64,000 nt of DNA from Neoehrlichia mikurensis (GCF_019186785.1 NZ_CP066557.1:62001-126000), one strand, 5' to 3'. Numbered from the stretch's first letter, positions 9,876 through 21,357 are shown. Notes: generated from the letters alone by a model not told the origin. Made by a program: numbers and translations.

Positions 9876-11669
9876 TTAATCTTGTACTTTTAATGCCTGA
9901 ATAAATGCATTTTGAGGAATATTAATATTACCAATAGATCTTAATCTTTTTTTTCCTTTTTTCTGTTTTTCCAATAACTTCATTTTTCTAGTAACATCAC
10001 GTCCATAAACCTTTGCAGTAACATCTTTCCTATATGGTGCTATAGTTTCACGGGCAATAATTTTTCCTCCTATTGCTGCCTGTATAGCAATCTTATACTG
10101 CTGTCTAGGTATTAATTCTTTTAATCTATTACATATTTCACGTCCTCTAATCTCTGCTTTCGTTTTATGAACAATACAAGAAAGAGCATCAACAGGCTCA
10201 GAATTTATTAAAATACTTAATTTAGCGATATCACTATCTATGTATTCATCCATATCCCAATCTAAACTTGCATAACCTTTAGATACAGATTTTAATCTAT
10301 CATAAAAATCAAATACTATTTCAGCTAATGGAAGTTTATATTTTAATAGTGCTACATTTCCCGTATATGACAAATCATTCTCTTCACCACGCTTATTATT
10401 ACATAATAAAAGCACAGCACCTAAATATTGATCAGGAACCATAATAGTTGCTAAAATCCAAGGCTCCTTAACATTTATAATATCACACATTTCAGGTAAA
10501 TCATTAGGATTACAAACATCTTTTACTTCATGATTTTTAGTAGTAATTTGATAAATTACACTTGGAGCAGTAGTTATTAAATCTAAGTCAAATTCCCTTT
10601 CAAGTCTTTCCTGAATTACTTCTAAGTGCAACATACCTAAAAATCCACAACGAAACCCATATCCAAGAGCGTTAGAAGACTCTAGAGCAAATGTAAAACT
10701 AGCATCATTAAGGTGTAATTTCTTCAATGCTTCACGTAAACATTCAAAATCACCTGCTTCACTAGGGAATAAGCTGCAAAAAACTACAGGACGTATAGTA
10801 CGAAATCCAGAAAAAATCTCATCACATCTTCTACCTTCTTCAGTGATAGTATCACCAACTTTACAATCTGCAACTTCCTTAATAGAAGCAGTGATAAACC
10901 CAATTTCACCAACAGATAACTGATCAACTATTTGTTTACGAGGTGTAAAAATACCAACATTATCAACTTGATACACAGCATTACTACAAACCATAAGTAT
11001 CTTCATTCCCTTTTTTATAATTCCATCTTTAATACGAAGCAATATCACAACTCCAAGATATACATCATACCAACTATCAATTAAAATAGCCTTTAATGGG
11101 CTATTTAAATTTCCACTAGGAGCAGGAAGCTTATTAACAATTGCTTCTAATATATCCTGAATTCCTATTCCTATCTTTGCAGATGCAAGAATTGCATCAT
11201 TTGTATCAATACCTATTATTTCCTCAATCTGTAATCTCACTTTTTCTGAATCAGAAGCAGGTAAATCAATTTTATTCAATATAACAATAATTTCATGATT
11301 ACTTTCTATAGCTTTATATACATTTGCCAGAGTTTGTGCTTCAACACCTTGACTACTATCTACTATAAGTAAAGAACCTTCGCAAGATGCTAAGCTTCTA
11401 CTAACCTCATATGAAAAATCGACATGACCAGGCGTATCCATTAAGTTTAGACAATATATTTCTCCATTTTTAGCTCTGTAATTTAACCTTACAGTTTGAG
11501 CTTTAATTGTAATACCACGCTCTCTTTCAATATCCATAGAATCAAGAACTTGATTCTTCATTTCCCTTTGTTCTAATCCATTACACTCTTCTATTAAACG
11601 ATCAGCTAAAGTAGACTTACCATGATCAATATGAGCAATTATTGCAAAATTTCTTATATTATTTATCAT
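9876..11669 (-). CDS. lepA: Elongation factor 4 (LepA)
   Basis: A ribosome-associated GTPase of the EF-4/LepA family, linked to translation initiation, ribosome assembly or back-translocation under stress. At 597 residues it has the usual length. The GTPase motifs are all visible: [14 protein letters not shown] (P-loop, near residue 10), [11 protein letters not shown] (switch I), DTPGHVDFS (switch II), NKIDLPASD and SAKIGIGI. The family-specific C-terminal domain is present in '[24 protein letters not shown]'. It is the last gene of a minus-strand run after the methyltransferase, 32 bases away, and probably belongs to the same transcript as truB-rpsO-pnp. Confidence 0.98.
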   Translation of the reverse strand: MINNIRNFAIIAHIDHGKSTLADRLIEECNGLEQREMKNQVLDSMDIERERGITIKAQTVRLNYRAKNGEIYCLNLMDTPGHVDFSYEVSRSLASCEGSLLIVDSSQGVEAQTLANVYKAIESNHEIIVILNKIDLPASDSEKVRLQIEEIIGIDTNDAILASAKIGIGIQDILEAIVNKLPAPSGNLNSPLKAILIDSWYDVYLGVVILLRIKDGIIKKGMKILMVCSNAVYQVDNVGIFTPRKQIVDQLSVGEIGFITASIKEVADCKVGDTITEEGRRCDEIFSGFRTIRPVVFCSLFPSEAGDFECLREALKKLHLNDASFTFALESSNALGYGFRCGFLGMLHLEVIQERLEREFDLDLITTAPSVIYQITTKNHEVKDVCNPNDLPEMCDIINVKEPWILATIMVPDQYLGAVLLLCNNKRGEENDLSYTGNVALLKYKLPLAEIVFDFYDRLKSVSKGYASLDWDMDEYIDSDIAKLSILINSEPVDALSCIVHKTKAEIRGREICNRLKELIPRQQYKIAIQAAIGGKIIARETIAPYRKDVTAKVYGRDVTRKMKLLEKQKKGKKRLRSIGNINIPQNAFIQALKVQD

Positions 11670-11701
11670 GAACTATCCTAAATAAGAATTTATTATACAT
11701 A

Positions 11702-12505
11702 TTACTGATTAACTCCTTTTAATATAATAATCTCAAATACTGCTGACACATTTATTCCATCACTTGAAAAAAATTCCTTATATAAATTCCATGTATTATC
11801 AATAATTTCTCTTGTTAGTGATTTACTATCATCTCTAGCACTTAAAACATTACCTTCTCCCATATTTTTTAAATCATGAAGCAAAATATATATATCATCA
11901 TACTTAAATTTAATAACATCAATATCTACTACTAAATCTGTATAGCCACTATTTTGCATTAACAGTATTGCTTCTTCGGGCTTAATAAATGGAAGTATTC
12001 TAGGTGCAACACCACGACTCATTTCTGCTCTAATAAAAGACATTTTCAACTCAAACAATGTCTTACTTCCAAAAAGTGTAGCAATTAAAATACCCTTCTT
12101 TTTTAATAAATTGCGTATATTTCTTAATACATTTACTAAATGATTAACATTATGCAAAGACATGTTACTAACTACAACATCAAAAGTATTTTCTTTAAAA
12201 GGCAAAGCTTCATCATCTGCTACAACCTTATACCCAAATTTTACTTTTGATAAGAAGCCATAAGATATATCAGATTGCAAAACTTGATTTACATTAGATA
12301 TTACCTTCTTTTGCAGCAAATTTTCTAGCAATGTACCATTTCTACATCCTAAATTTAGTAAAAAACATTCCAAATCAAGATGTAAAAACAGCAACCTATC
12401 TACTATTATACCTACTATTTCATCAAATAAAACACCGGAATAAAGACCATTCTCAATGACTCTATCTTTATAAGATTTTACAAGACTTCTATTAAATATA
12501 GGCAT
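11702..12505 (-). CDS. SAM-dependent methyltransferase, BioC/NDUFAF5-like
   Basis: A class I methyltransferase fold of 267 residues. The glycine-rich SAM loop is LLNLGCRNGTLLENL. The acidic end of strand 2 is LQSDIS and motif II reads 'FDVVVSNMSLHNVN'. The later parts 'IATLFGSKTLFELKMSFIRAEMSRGVAPRILPF' and 'HDLKNMGEGN' resemble the mitochondrial complex I assembly factor NDUFAF5 and its alphaproteobacterial relatives more than classical BioC. Ehrlichia relatives of this type are sometimes annotated BioC (malonyl-ACP methylation in biotin synthesis). No biotin gene is adjacent here, so I do not assign the symbol. It starts eight bases after pnp and is likely cotranscribed with it. Confidence 0.8.
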   Translation of the reverse strand: MPIFNRSLVKSYKDRVIENGLYSGVLFDEIVGIIVDRLLFLHLDLECFLLNLGCRNGTLLENLLQKKVISNVNQVLQSDISYGFLSKVKFGYKVVADDEALPFKENTFDVVVSNMSLHNVNHLVNVLRNIRNLLKKKGILIATLFGSKTLFELKMSFIRAEMSRGVAPRILPFIKPEEAILLMQNSGYTDLVVDIDVIKFKYDDIYILLHDLKNMGEGNVLSARDDSKSLTREIIDNTWNLYKEFFSSDGINVSAVFEIIILKGVNQ

Positions 12506-12513
12506 TTACATCA

Positions 12514-14844
12514 CTAAAAAAACCTTGGCTTTTTTGGCACAGTAACATCATTACCATTACGATTGTTATAACGATTATTCCCATCACCATAATAATTAGA
12601 AGAAGAACGACGAGAAGAAGTACGACTATTATTTCTCCTTTTATCACCACGATTACCATAATCTTTTATTGCACTTCCTCCCCCATGAAAGTCATCAGAA
12701 AAACTTTTTTTTGGAGGATTATACAATTCGCCTTCAATCATATCCCCAGTATCCTGATTAACTCTACGTATAGACAATTGAATATATTCTCGATCAATAT
12801 CTATTACTAAAACTTTTACTTTATCATTTAAAGATAAAACTCCTTCTACTGAGCTTATATGCTCATTTTTTATTTCACTAATATGAACTAATCCTTTTTT
12901 ACTTCCTAAGAAATTTATAAATGCACCAAATTTTACAATTTCAGTTACCACCCCATCAAAGACTTTACCTATTTCCGGTTCTGTAACAGATTCAAGAATC
13001 ATATCCTTTGCTTTTTCAACAGCACTATTATTAACAGCATAGATCATAACTACACCTGTTTGTAAAATTTCAATTTTTGCACCAGTTTTTTCACAAATAT
13101 CTCTGATATTCTTTCCCCCTGTACCTATAAGACTTCTTATTTTATTTTTATCAATAACTATAGATTCTATTCTAGGAGCATGATCCTTAATTGATTCACG
13201 AGCCTTATTAATAACTTCATTCATCTTATCAAGCAGATGAATCCTCCCTGTACGTGCCTGAAGTAACGATTGCTTTATAACTTCAAAACTTATACCACAA
13301 ATCTTCATATCCATCTGTAAAGCAGTAATACCTTCAGATGTACCCGCAACTTTAAAATCCATATCACCTAGACAGTCCTCATCTCCCAATATATCAGACA
13401 ATATGATACATTGATCCTGCTCTTTAATAAGACCCATAGCAATTCCAGCAACAGGAGATTTTATAGGAACACCTGTATCCATTAAAGCAAGAGAAGTACC
13501 ACATACTGTAGCCATAGAAGATGATCCATCTGATTCTGTAATTTCAGAAACCACTCTAATAGTATATGGGAAATCTACTTTATCAGGCAATACAGAATGA
13601 ATAGCTTTCCAAGCAAGCTTACCATGACCTATTTCTCTTCTACCAGGAGGACGTAAAGCTGAAGCTTCACCTACTGCATAAGGAGGAAAATTATAATGCA
13701 ATAAAAAGTTTTCTCTCCGATCACCATCAAAATCATCAACTATCTGCTCATCTTGAGGAGTACCTAAAGCAGTAATAACTAATGCTTGTGTATTGCCACG
13801 AGTAAACAAAGCAGAACCATGAGCCTTAGGAACAATGTCTATTTCCATTTCAATTTGACGTATTTCATCAAACGACCTGCCATCTATTCTTTTCTTATGT
13901 TTAATGATATATTCCCTAATTAAAGATCTTTCAAATACCTTAATAGCATAAGTAATATCTTGCTCTAAATATTTTACCCCTCGTTCTTCACAGTTTTCTT
14001 TTAAATGATTAAATACCTTTATTCGCAACTCATCTAATTTTAGAGTTCTTATTATTTTATCTTGCTCAGAATATGCAGACAAAAAATCATCACTATAAAG
14101 ACTACCAATAATTGATAAATAGTTACTAACATCATAAGATGCAAATTCTTCACAAGATTTACCAACTACATTAGAAAATTCTTTTATTAAACTGATAACT
14201 GGCTGACAACTCTTATGAGCAAAAGTCATTGCATCTAACATCTGATCTTCTGCTAATTCACAAGCCGCAGACTCAACCATCAAAACAGAATCTTCATTAC
14301 CGGATAAAAATAAATCTAAACAACTATCATTCATATCCTCAACCGAAGCATTTAATAGGTATTTATCTTCTTTCTTTAAATATCCAATTCTTGCACCAAC
14401 AACAGGCCCATTAAAAGGAATACCTGATATTGATAAAGCCGCAGACACACCTATTAATGCCACAGCTTCTGGAGGACTAATTGTATCATATGATAGCAAA
14501 TTACATATAACACTTACTTCATCACAAAACCCTGAAGGAAACAACGGTCTGATACTTCTATCAATTAACCTTGAAACTAACATTTCTCTATCAGAAGGTT
14601 TCCCCTCTCTTTTTAAAAACCCACCTGGTATCTTACCTATAGCATAACTCTTTGCAATAAACTGCACAGTTAATGGCAAAAAATCAACAGGCTCCTTGGA
14701 TTTTCCTATTACTACAGTTGCTAATACTGAAGTGCCACCATAATTCACAACAACAGAACCACTTGCCTGACGGGCAATTTTACCACTTTCTAAAACTAAA
14801 GTTTGCCCTCCCCATTCTATAGACTTTTTTATTATATTAAACAT
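12514..14844 (-). CDS. pnp: Polyribonucleotide nucleotidyltransferase (PNPase)
   Basis: A 3'-5' phosphorolytic exoribonuclease, core of the RNA degradosome. At 776 residues it is slightly longer than the usual ~700 because of its tail. Both RNase PH-like halves are present: 'QFIAKSYAIGKIPGGFLKREGKPSDREMLVSRLIDR' and 'HGSALFTRGNTQALV...RRENFLLHYNFPPYAVGE'. These are followed by 'SSMATVCGTSLALMDTGVP' and the 'DILGDEDCLGDMDFKVAGT' active-site stretch. A KH domain (IRSLIGTGGKNIRDICEKTG) and an S1 domain (GVVTEIVKFGAFINFLGSKKG) follow. The last ~55 residues are a low-complexity Arg/Asn/Ser-rich tail (KRRNNSRTSSRRSSS), which could bind RNA or partners. The usual rpsO-pnp order is kept. Confidence 0.98.
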   Translation of the reverse strand: MFNIIKKSIEWGGQTLVLESGKIARQASGSVVVNYGGTSVLATVVIGKSKEPVDFLPLTVQFIAKSYAIGKIPGGFLKREGKPSDREMLVSRLIDRSIRPLFPSGFCDEVSVICNLLSYDTISPPEAVALIGVSAALSISGIPFNGPVVGARIGYLKKEDKYLLNASVEDMNDSCLDLFLSGNEDSVLMVESAACELAEDQMLDAMTFAHKSCQPVISLIKEFSNVVGKSCEEFASYDVSNYLSIIGSLYSDDFLSAYSEQDKIIRTLKLDELRIKVFNHLKENCEERGVKYLEQDITYAIKVFERSLIREYIIKHKKRIDGRSFDEIRQIEMEIDIVPKAHGSALFTRGNTQALVITALGTPQDEQIVDDFDGDRRENFLLHYNFPPYAVGEASALRPPGRREIGHGKLAWKAIHSVLPDKVDFPYTIRVVSEITESDGSSSMATVCGTSLALMDTGVPIKSPVAGIAMGLIKEQDQCIILSDILGDEDCLGDMDFKVAGTSEGITALQMDMKICGISFEVIKQSLLQARTGRIHLLDKMNEVINKARESIKDHAPRIESIVIDKNKIRSLIGTGGKNIRDICEKTGAKIEILQTGVVMIYAVNNSAVEKAKDMILESVTEPEIGKVFDGVVTEIVKFGAFINFLGSKKGLVHISEIKNEHISSVEGVLSLNDKVKVLVIDIDREYIQLSIRRVNQDTGDMIEGELYNPPKKSFSDDFHGGGSAIKDYGNRGDKRRNNSRTSSRRSSSNYYGDGNNRYNNRNGNDVTVPKKPRFF

Positions 14845-14887
14845 ATTACTAATTCCTATTCCTACAAAAAATACCTATATAAACCAA

Positions 14888-15169
14888 TTAATGAAAAATA
14901 TCTCTAATGCCTAACTTTTTTATTAAGTTTAAATATGCTTCATTACCATATTTCTTTTTAATATACCGCAGCTCCTTACGTCTCTTACACACTAAAACTA
15001 TTAAACCTCGCCTACAATGAAAATCCTTTTTATGAATTTTTAGATGCTCAGTTAAATTACGTATTCTTTCTGATAAAAGTGCACACTGCACATAAGAGGA
15101 ACCTGTATCATTCTCCTTGATACGATATTCAGCAATTAATTCACTTTTTTTTTTAGATGTAATTGACAT
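14888..15169 (-). CDS. rpsO: Ribosomal protein S15
   Basis: Small-subunit protein that binds the central domain of 16S rRNA. I choose the ATG at 15169 ([15 protein letters not shown]), giving 93 residues, close to the family's 89. The upstream frame start at 15211 would overlap the truB coding end and add 14 unlikely residues. Family features: [34 protein letters not shown] and the end '[28 protein letters not shown]'. The usual DTGS appears as NDTGSSYVQ. It lies between truB and pnp in the order conserved across bacteria. The coding sequence near the start contains a run of ten T (A on the coding strand). Confidence 0.96.
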   Translation of the reverse strand: MSITSKKKSELIAEYRIKENDTGSSYVQCALLSERIRNLTEHLKIHKKDFHCRRGLIVLVCKRRKELRYIKKKYGNEAYLNLIKKLGIRDIFH

Positions 15170-15194
15170 AAATAAAAAACCAAATTTACTAATT

Positions 15195-16082
15195 TTATAC
15201 ATTAAAAACACGTACTGGCTTTATAACCTTATCTATTATGCTACAAACGGCTACTGGTATATTACCTGTACTAACATAACACATATCATACTTCTCCCAT
15301 ACATACAAGTCATTTAACTGCACATTTTGACCATTTTTTACCTTTTTCATATCCTCATCACTTATATATACGTGTGGCATATTATTCATAATACAATGCA
15401 ATGGTAATACAATGTTATTATGTTTATTAATATTATACAAGGATTCAAGCTCATTTAAATTGACAGCATCTTTTTCAAAAAAACAACCGACTCTTAATCT
15501 TCGTAAATTTAACACATATCCAAAACACCCAAGTTCTATACCTAAATCTCTTGCAAGAGACCTAACATATAATCCCTTATCACAAGTTACAGTAAAATTT
15601 GATGTATTATTTTTTTTATCTACAGAAATTAATTCCATTTTAATTACACGCACAAACCTAGGTTGTAAAGTAATACTACTAAAATCTTTTCTAGCTATCT
15701 TATAAGCCCTAGTACCATTAACATTAATCGCAGAAAATTTAGGAGGAATTTGCTTGATAACTCCTTGAAATTTTTTCATAGCTTCCATAATATCTGCGTA
15801 TCCAGGTTTAAAGGAGCTTTGATCAATAATTTCTCCCTCTGCATCATCTGTTGAGCGCTGACACCCCCATTGTACAGTAAATGTATAAGACTTTACAGAA
15901 TTCACAGCATAACTCATCACTTTTGTAGCTTCACCAATAGCTATAGGAAGTACTCCTGTAGCTAAAGGATCTAAAGTACCAGCATGCCCAGCTTTTTTTA
16001 CATGAAAAATTTTTTTTAATTTATTAACAGCACCTGCAGAACTTATTCCATAAGGTTTATCTAAATTTATCCACCCATACAT
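15195..16082 (-). CDS. truB: tRNA pseudouridine-55 synthase
   Basis: Makes pseudouridine 55 in the T-loop of tRNAs. The start [26 protein letters not shown] and the catalytic-aspartate motif '[26 protein letters not shown]' (Asp near residue 40) are textbook. The '[16 protein letters not shown]' and '[28 protein letters not shown]' segments follow. Length 295 is normal. It heads the minus-strand cluster truB-rpsO-pnp-methyltransferase-lepA and is divergent from mreB, with about 180 bases between. Confidence 0.97.
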   Translation of the reverse strand: MYGWINLDKPYGISSAGAVNKLKKIFHVKKAGHAGTLDPLATGVLPIAIGEATKVMSYAVNSVKSYTFTVQWGCQRSTDDAEGEIIDQSSFKPGYADIMEAMKKFQGVIKQIPPKFSAINVNGTRAYKIARKDFSSITLQPRFVRVIKMELISVDKKNNTSNFTVTCDKGLYVRSLARDLGIELGCFGYVLNLRRLRVGCFFEKDAVNLNELESLYNINKHNNIVLPLHCIMNNMPHVYISDEDMKKVKNGQNVQLNDLYVWEKYDMCYVSTGNIPVAVCSIIDKVIKPVRVFNV

Positions 16083-16139
16083 AGGTAAGTTTACTTTTAA
16101 TAATTAAATTTCTTAATTGCAAAAAAAATATTATAAAGT

Positions 16140-16155
16140 ATAATGCTAGCATTAT
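16140..16155. repeat. 16-base palindrome between truB and mreB
   Basis: ATAATGCTAGCATTAT reads the same on both strands. It lies in the divergent truB/mreB intergenic region, so it could be an operator, but nothing else supports that. Confidence 0.35.
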
Positions 16156-16250
16156 TTATACCAGGGTGCAATATAATAACATTAGCACATATAAAGAAAA
16201 ACACTATAAATGCAGATAATATTGATATATACTTAATTTACATATTTTAG

Positions 16251-17366
<1,116 letters not shown>

Positions 17367-17468
17367 AATAACTTTTACTCCTGCAAATAAATCATAAACT
17401 CCGTATTCCGCGTTAAATATGCAGCGCATAGTAATATACGCTTATAAAAGTAATTAATTTTGCCTCAG

Positions 17469-17492
17469 TAATAAGTAAAAGCTTACTTATTA
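17469..17492. terminator. Perfect hairpin downstream of mreB
   Basis: TAATAAGTAA (17469-17478) pairs perfectly with TTACTTATTA (17483-17492) over the loop AAGC. It sits about 100 bases after the mreB stop. There is no T-run, so its role as a terminator is only possible. Confidence 0.4.
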
Positions 17493-17978
17493 ATAAGTAA
17501 AAAATTATTGTTATTTAAAATAATCAATCCTTATCAAGGTAAAAATATTACCTAAATTTATCTTATATAAATTGATATTTAATAAATAATGAAAACATTG
17601 TAACTCATAAATAGCAAATACCTTATATGAAAGAAATAACTAAAATTCAAAAGCAAAGATTAAGTACTATCTAATCAATAAAGAACTTGTATTCTATAAT
17701 AGATAAAAACAACTTTCAAAATACCAATAATTAAATTAATATGTAATATTGTCTTAACTCTTCACTTACACAACAAACAAAACTTCCGCTAATATTATTA
17801 AATATATTATTCTTATAAATAATCATTTGTTTTACAAAATAAGTAAATCAATTATAACTCACATATAAAATTATATTTTAAAGTTACAGAAATGGTTGCA
17901 TCTTAAGAAAAAAGATCATTTTACCTATACAATGTTAACTAACTTAATAAAGTATAAAAATATTATAATAATTAGTAT

Positions 17979-18085
17979 CTATTTTTTTCTTCTATTAAAG
18001 ATATTCAAGATGGAGAAATTGTAATAACAATGGGAGATAATAAGAATTTTCCTTATGGTATATATGTAAACAATGTATTAAATTA
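17979..18085 (+). pseudogene. Inverted duplicate fragment of mreC
   Basis: This plus-strand segment repeats, nearly base for base, the part of mreC that codes for KDIQDGEIVITMGDNKNFPYG, which lies on the minus strand at about 18438-18542. The copy breaks off into a stop after VLNYNL. With only about 35 codons matching and no start, it is a fragment left by an inverted partial duplication. Confidence 0.85.
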
Positions 18086-18368
18086 TAACTTATAGAGTTT
18101 ATCAAAATATTACAAATACATAAAATAACAAGAACTACATACTATATTAAAAGCTTCTTATAAGTCTTATTAACATAATCTTAATGCCATACAAGTTTAT
18201 TTAAATGAGCATAGATTTTTTAAGTAAAAACTTTAGTTATCTTTTTTTATAGCAAAGTACATATCTATTATTATTTACTGTTATGATATAATTCTCAAAA
18301 TAATCCTACAGCATGGTATACATAAAGGAATAATTAAAAAATGATAGTAATTTATAAAAAATAATGTT

Positions 18369-19172
18369 TCACTGTAAACTTAAGACACTTACAAAATTTA
18401 ACTCCTGTAAATTTACATTTGTAATTACATTATTTTTTAATACATTGCCTACATATATACCATAAGGAAAATTCTTATTATCTCCCATTGTTATTACAAT
18501 TTCTCCATCTTGAATATCTTTAGTAGAAGAAAAATATGTTAATTTCAGCTTTTGATCAATAGAACCAGTCATAATAGCATTTATCCCACTCTCAACTATC
18601 ATAACTGGCACATGAAAATCTTTATCTGTAATAAGTAATATACGTGAAACATGATTTCCTACATCTACAACTTTACCAACTAACCCATGTTCATTTACTA
18701 CTGCTTGATTAGCTTTTATACCACTTTCACTACCAATAGGAATAAAAGCAAAGTTATTTATCCCATTATATACTACACTACTTATAATATGAGACGTAAT
18801 ATACTTTACATTACCATAATATGATAAAAAATTTAGTAACTTTTTAAGTTGTAAATTCTCCTCGTATAAGGTCCTCATTAATAGTATATTTTGATTTAAT
18901 ACATTACTGTGAAACTCATAGGGTGTTATTGTATTTTTAAATGTATTAAAGTGTTGTTTTAAAAAAATATCAAAATTATTAACAATAGTCAGACTTTTAT
19001 CTACAATAACAGTACGTACAAATTTTATTGCATTATTATATGTAAAATTAGTAATAAATAAAGCTATACTAATTACAATAAAAAAATATACTCGAAATTT
19101 AAAAAACAAAGCTGAATATTTATAAATAACATTACTTAAATTATTTTTCTGTTTAATATTAAAATATTTCAT
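18369..19172 (-). CDS. mreC: Rod shape-determining protein MreC
   Basis: An inner-membrane protein with a periplasmic domain that links MreB to the peptidoglycan or envelope machinery. It has a short cytoplasmic N terminus, one transmembrane helix (about residues 30-48), then a coiled-coil-like stretch with LRTLYEENLQLKKLLNFLSYYG. The MreC beta domains follow: 'SVVYNGINNFAFIPIGSESGIKANQAVVNEHGLVGKVVDVGNHVSRILLITD', 'VPVMIVESGINAIMTGS' and 'IQDGEIVITMGDNKNFPYGIYVGNV'. Length 267 is within the family range. It is convergent with mreB and divergent from tRNA-Arg; part of it is copied at 17979-18085. Confidence 0.94.
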   Translation of the reverse strand: MKYFNIKQKNNLSNVIYKYSALFFKFRVYFFIVISIALFITNFTYNNAIKFVRTVIVDKSLTIVNNFDIFLKQHFNTFKNTITPYEFHSNVLNQNILLMRTLYEENLQLKKLLNFLSYYGNVKYITSHIISSVVYNGINNFAFIPIGSESGIKANQAVVNEHGLVGKVVDVGNHVSRILLITDKDFHVPVMIVESGINAIMTGSIDQKLKLTYFSSTKDIQDGEIVITMGDNKNFPYGIYVGNVLKNNVITNVNLQELNFVSVLSLQ

Positions 19173-19215
19173 TATATTACAACATTTTTTATTTACATAT
19201 TATCAAAAAATTTTA

Positions 19216-19243
19216 TTTACATATACTATTATATAGCTATTAT
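19216..19243 (+). promoter_or_regulatory. Possible promoter of tRNA-Arg
   Basis: TTTACA (19216-19221), 16 bases, TATTAT (19238-19243), ending 18 bases before the tRNA. It is a reasonable sigma-70 shape, but such boxes arise easily in AT-rich DNA. Confidence 0.4.
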
Positions 19244-19261
19244 TTTAGTCGTGTTTAATCA

Positions 19262-19335
19262 GCACCCTTAGCTCAGCTGGATAGAGTTTTTGACTACGGA
19301 TCAAAAGGTCGGGCGTTCGAATCGCTCAGGGTGCA
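19262..19335 (+). tRNA. tRNA-Arg (ACG)
   Basis: A 74-base cloverleaf without encoded CCA. Acceptor GCACCCT/AGGGTGC is fully paired. D-arm is GCTC/GAGT, anticodon stem TTTGA/TCAAA with loop CTACGGA (anticodon ACG, read as ICG after deamination), and T-arm GGGCG-TTCGAAT-CGCTC. It decodes CGU/CGC/CGA. Confidence 0.95.
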
Positions 19336-19341
19336 TTTTGC

Positions 19342-19411
19342 AAAGTTTATAACATGAGCTACATATCAATGCCATTAAAGTTTATAACATGAGCTACATA
19401 TCAATGCCATT
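19342..19411 (+). repeat. 35-base tandem duplication over a start codon
   Basis: The unit begins AAAGTTTATAACATGAGC and occurs twice back to back (19342-19376 and 19377-19411). Each copy carries the start MSYISMPL. The first copy runs into a stop after about 12 codons; the second opens the transporter gene. Confidence 0.9.
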
Positions 19412-20561
19412 AATGCTAATAGTAATAATAACCTGCTCTTTTGCATTTGCAGACTTAATACCATATTATATTAAGTCAATGGCATATTCTTTAAGTTTAT
19501 CTATTAAGGAAGTATTAATATTTACATTGCCATTCATTGTTTTTTCTCTTATTTTTCATGCAATTAATCAATTGCAAAGTAGTAATGCTTTTAAAATTAT
19601 GATTTTACTAGTGGTTACAATAACAATTTCCAATACAGTATCTGTTCTTATTGCTCTTTTTATAGGTATTAAAGCTACTGCTGTATTTTCTCAAAATAAT
19701 ATTATACCTCATACAATAAATCACGGCATTCTTGAGCCTTTATATAAATTTCACTTGCCAGTAATTATTAGTAATAGTCATGCTTTAATATTAGGGATTT
19801 GTTCTGGAACTATACTATCAAAAATAAAAAAGGATAAAGCAGCAAAGATAGCACAAATGTTATCACAAATTAGCATGTTTATTTTAAAAAAAATATTTAT
19901 ACCAATAATACCAATATTTATTATTGGTTTCATATTTAAAATGCATGACGATAAAGTCTTATCATATTTATCAGAGCATATAATAATACTATCCATTATT
20001 TTTGCGTGTGCTTATGTCTATGTGATTATTTTATATATTGTTAGTAATAATTTTATTTTACATAAAGCAATGCTATCCATAAAAAACATGTTTCCAGCAG
20101 TTATATTAGCGTTTAGTACAATGTCAAGTTTAATTACAATGCCTATAACTTTATCTGCAAGTCAAAAAAATTCTAATAATGAAATCGCAAATATAGTGAT
20201 TCCTAGTGCCACAAACATACATTTAATTGGGGATTGTTTTTTTATAGTTATTTTATCATTATTAATATCTTCAGTTTTTAAAGTATATCCTATTAGCAAT
20301 ACTGATTACTTATTTTTTATAATTTATTTTGTAATATCAAAATTTGCTGTTGCTGCATTGCCAGGTTCAGGAATAATAATAATGCTTCCTATATTAAAGC
20401 AGTATTTACATTTTTCTCCTACAATGATTTCATTAATTACAATATTGTATTTAATTTTTGATCCTATTATTACTTCAATAAATGTTTTCGGCAATGGTGC
20501 ATTTGCGATATTGTTTTTTAAAATTTATAAATTTTTACAAAAAAAAGGAAATCTCTTGTGA
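19389..20561 (+). CDS. DAACS-family dicarboxylate/amino acid:cation symporter
   Basis: A 390-residue polytopic inner-membrane protein with about eight to ten hydrophobic segments. It has the layout of the DAACS (GltP/DctA) family, which takes up glutamate, aspartate or C4-dicarboxylates with Na+ or H+. Telling pieces are 'FIVFSLIFHAINQLQSSNAFKIM', 'FSTMSSLITMPITLSASQKN' (the serine-rich HP1 region), 'NIVIPSATNIHLIGDCFF' (TM7 region) and 'AALPGSGIIIMLPILKQYL' (HP2 region). It is shorter than the usual ~420. Its first codons are duplicated just upstream. It overlaps the next gene, tsaB, by four bases, so the two are probably translated from one message. Substrate is not predictable from sequence alone. 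Confidence 0.85.
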   Translation: MSYISMPLMLIVIITCSFAFADLIPYYIKSMAYSLSLSIKEVLIFTLPFIVFSLIFHAINQLQSSNAFKIMILLVVTITISNTVSVLIALFIGIKATAVFSQNNIIPHTINHGILEPLYKFHLPVIISNSHALILGICSGTILSKIKKDKAAKIAQMLSQISMFILKKIFIPIIPIFIIGFIFKMHDDKVLSYLSEHIIILSIIFACAYVYVIILYIVSNNFILHKAMLSIKNMFPAVILAFSTMSSLITMPITLSASQKNSNNEIANIVIPSATNIHLIGDCFFIVILSLLISSVFKVYPISNTDYLFFIIYFVISKFAVAALPGSGIIIMLPILKQYLHFSPTMISLITILYLIFDPIITSINVFGNGAFAILFFKIYKFLQKKGNLL

Positions 20562-21151
20562 ATATCATGAGCATAGATACATCTAGATCCATATGTTCCG
20601 TTGCTATTTTAGATGAAAAAAATAATATTTTTTATAAAGAAAACTCTTTACACAATCAACATACTAAAGATTTATTCTCATTAATTCATTCAATATTTGA
20701 AGAATCCAAAAATAACTATAATAGCATTACGGATATAGCTGTAGTTGTAGGACCAGGCAGTTTTACAGGCATCAGAGCAGGAATAGCCGCTGCTCAAGGA
20801 ATACAATTGACAACTAATATTACAGTTCATGGCATTAGTACATTAGAAATGCAAGCCTATTCCATACATAAATTCATAAAAAATACAGATAAACCCATTA
20901 AAGCTATAATAAGCACACATCATACAATTTATACTCAAATTTTTACATCAAATATACTACCACTAACTAATATTAGCATAGTGAGTAATAGCGATACACA
21001 TGAAAACAGTCATATTACTTATAAAAATATTCCAGAAATTACAATAAATGCTAAAACTGCAGCAATGACATTAGTGCATAAAATTAACAACAAATTACCA
21101 TCACTAAGTTTAATTCCTATATATGAAAACACAAACTTTAAAAAAATATAA
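20558..21151 (+). CDS. tsaB: tRNA threonylcarbamoyladenosine protein TsaB
   Basis: Non-catalytic partner of TsaD (with TsaE) in making t6A37 on tRNAs decoding ANN codons. It has the ASKHA N-terminal fold: 'IMSIDTSRSICSVAILDE', the 'HNQHTKDLFSLIHSIFEE' helix and the signature 'VVVGPGSFTGIRAGIAAAQGI'. Length is 197 residues, normal. The GTG at 20558 overlaps the stop of the transporter gene; the ATG at 20567 is the alternative start. The downstream half is less conserved, as usual for TsaB. Confidence 0.92.
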   Translation: MNIMSIDTSRSICSVAILDEKNNIFYKENSLHNQHTKDLFSLIHSIFEESKNNYNSITDIAVVVGPGSFTGIRAGIAAAQGIQLTTNITVHGISTLEMQAYSIHKFIKNTDKPIKAIISTHHTIYTQIFTSNILPLTNISIVSNSDTHENSHITYKNIPEITINAKTAAMTLVHKINNKLPSLSLIPIYENTNFKKI

Positions 21152-21320
21152 CTAGATATATTAGTAGCTAATCAATTTATTAGCACTATAGCGTATATCT
21201 GTCCTGTACAAATTAACAATTATAGATAAATTTAAACACCTTGCAATGCATACCTTTTTTATATATTAGTTATAAAAATATCAATTAAAACAGTAACTTG
21301 AATTTATAAATACCATTCTT

Positions 21321-21357
21321 AAGTAGAACAAATACTTAAATATCATTCTACTTTTTT
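21321..21357 (+). terminator. Hairpin with T-run after tsaB
   Basis: AAGTAGAA (21321-21328) pairs with TTCTACTT (21346-21353), followed directly by a run of six T. It is 170 bases beyond the tsaB stop and has the shape of a weak rho-independent terminator with a long loop. Confidence 0.5.

Larger units (their letters stand above)
17367..18368. other. Long gap with palindrome and mreC fragment
   Basis: About 1 kb between mreB and the 3' end of mreC (convergent). It contains a hairpin at 17469-17492 and a degenerate inverted fragment of mreC at 17979-18085, both listed separately. The rest is AT-rich with no recognisable gene. Confidence 0.6.
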
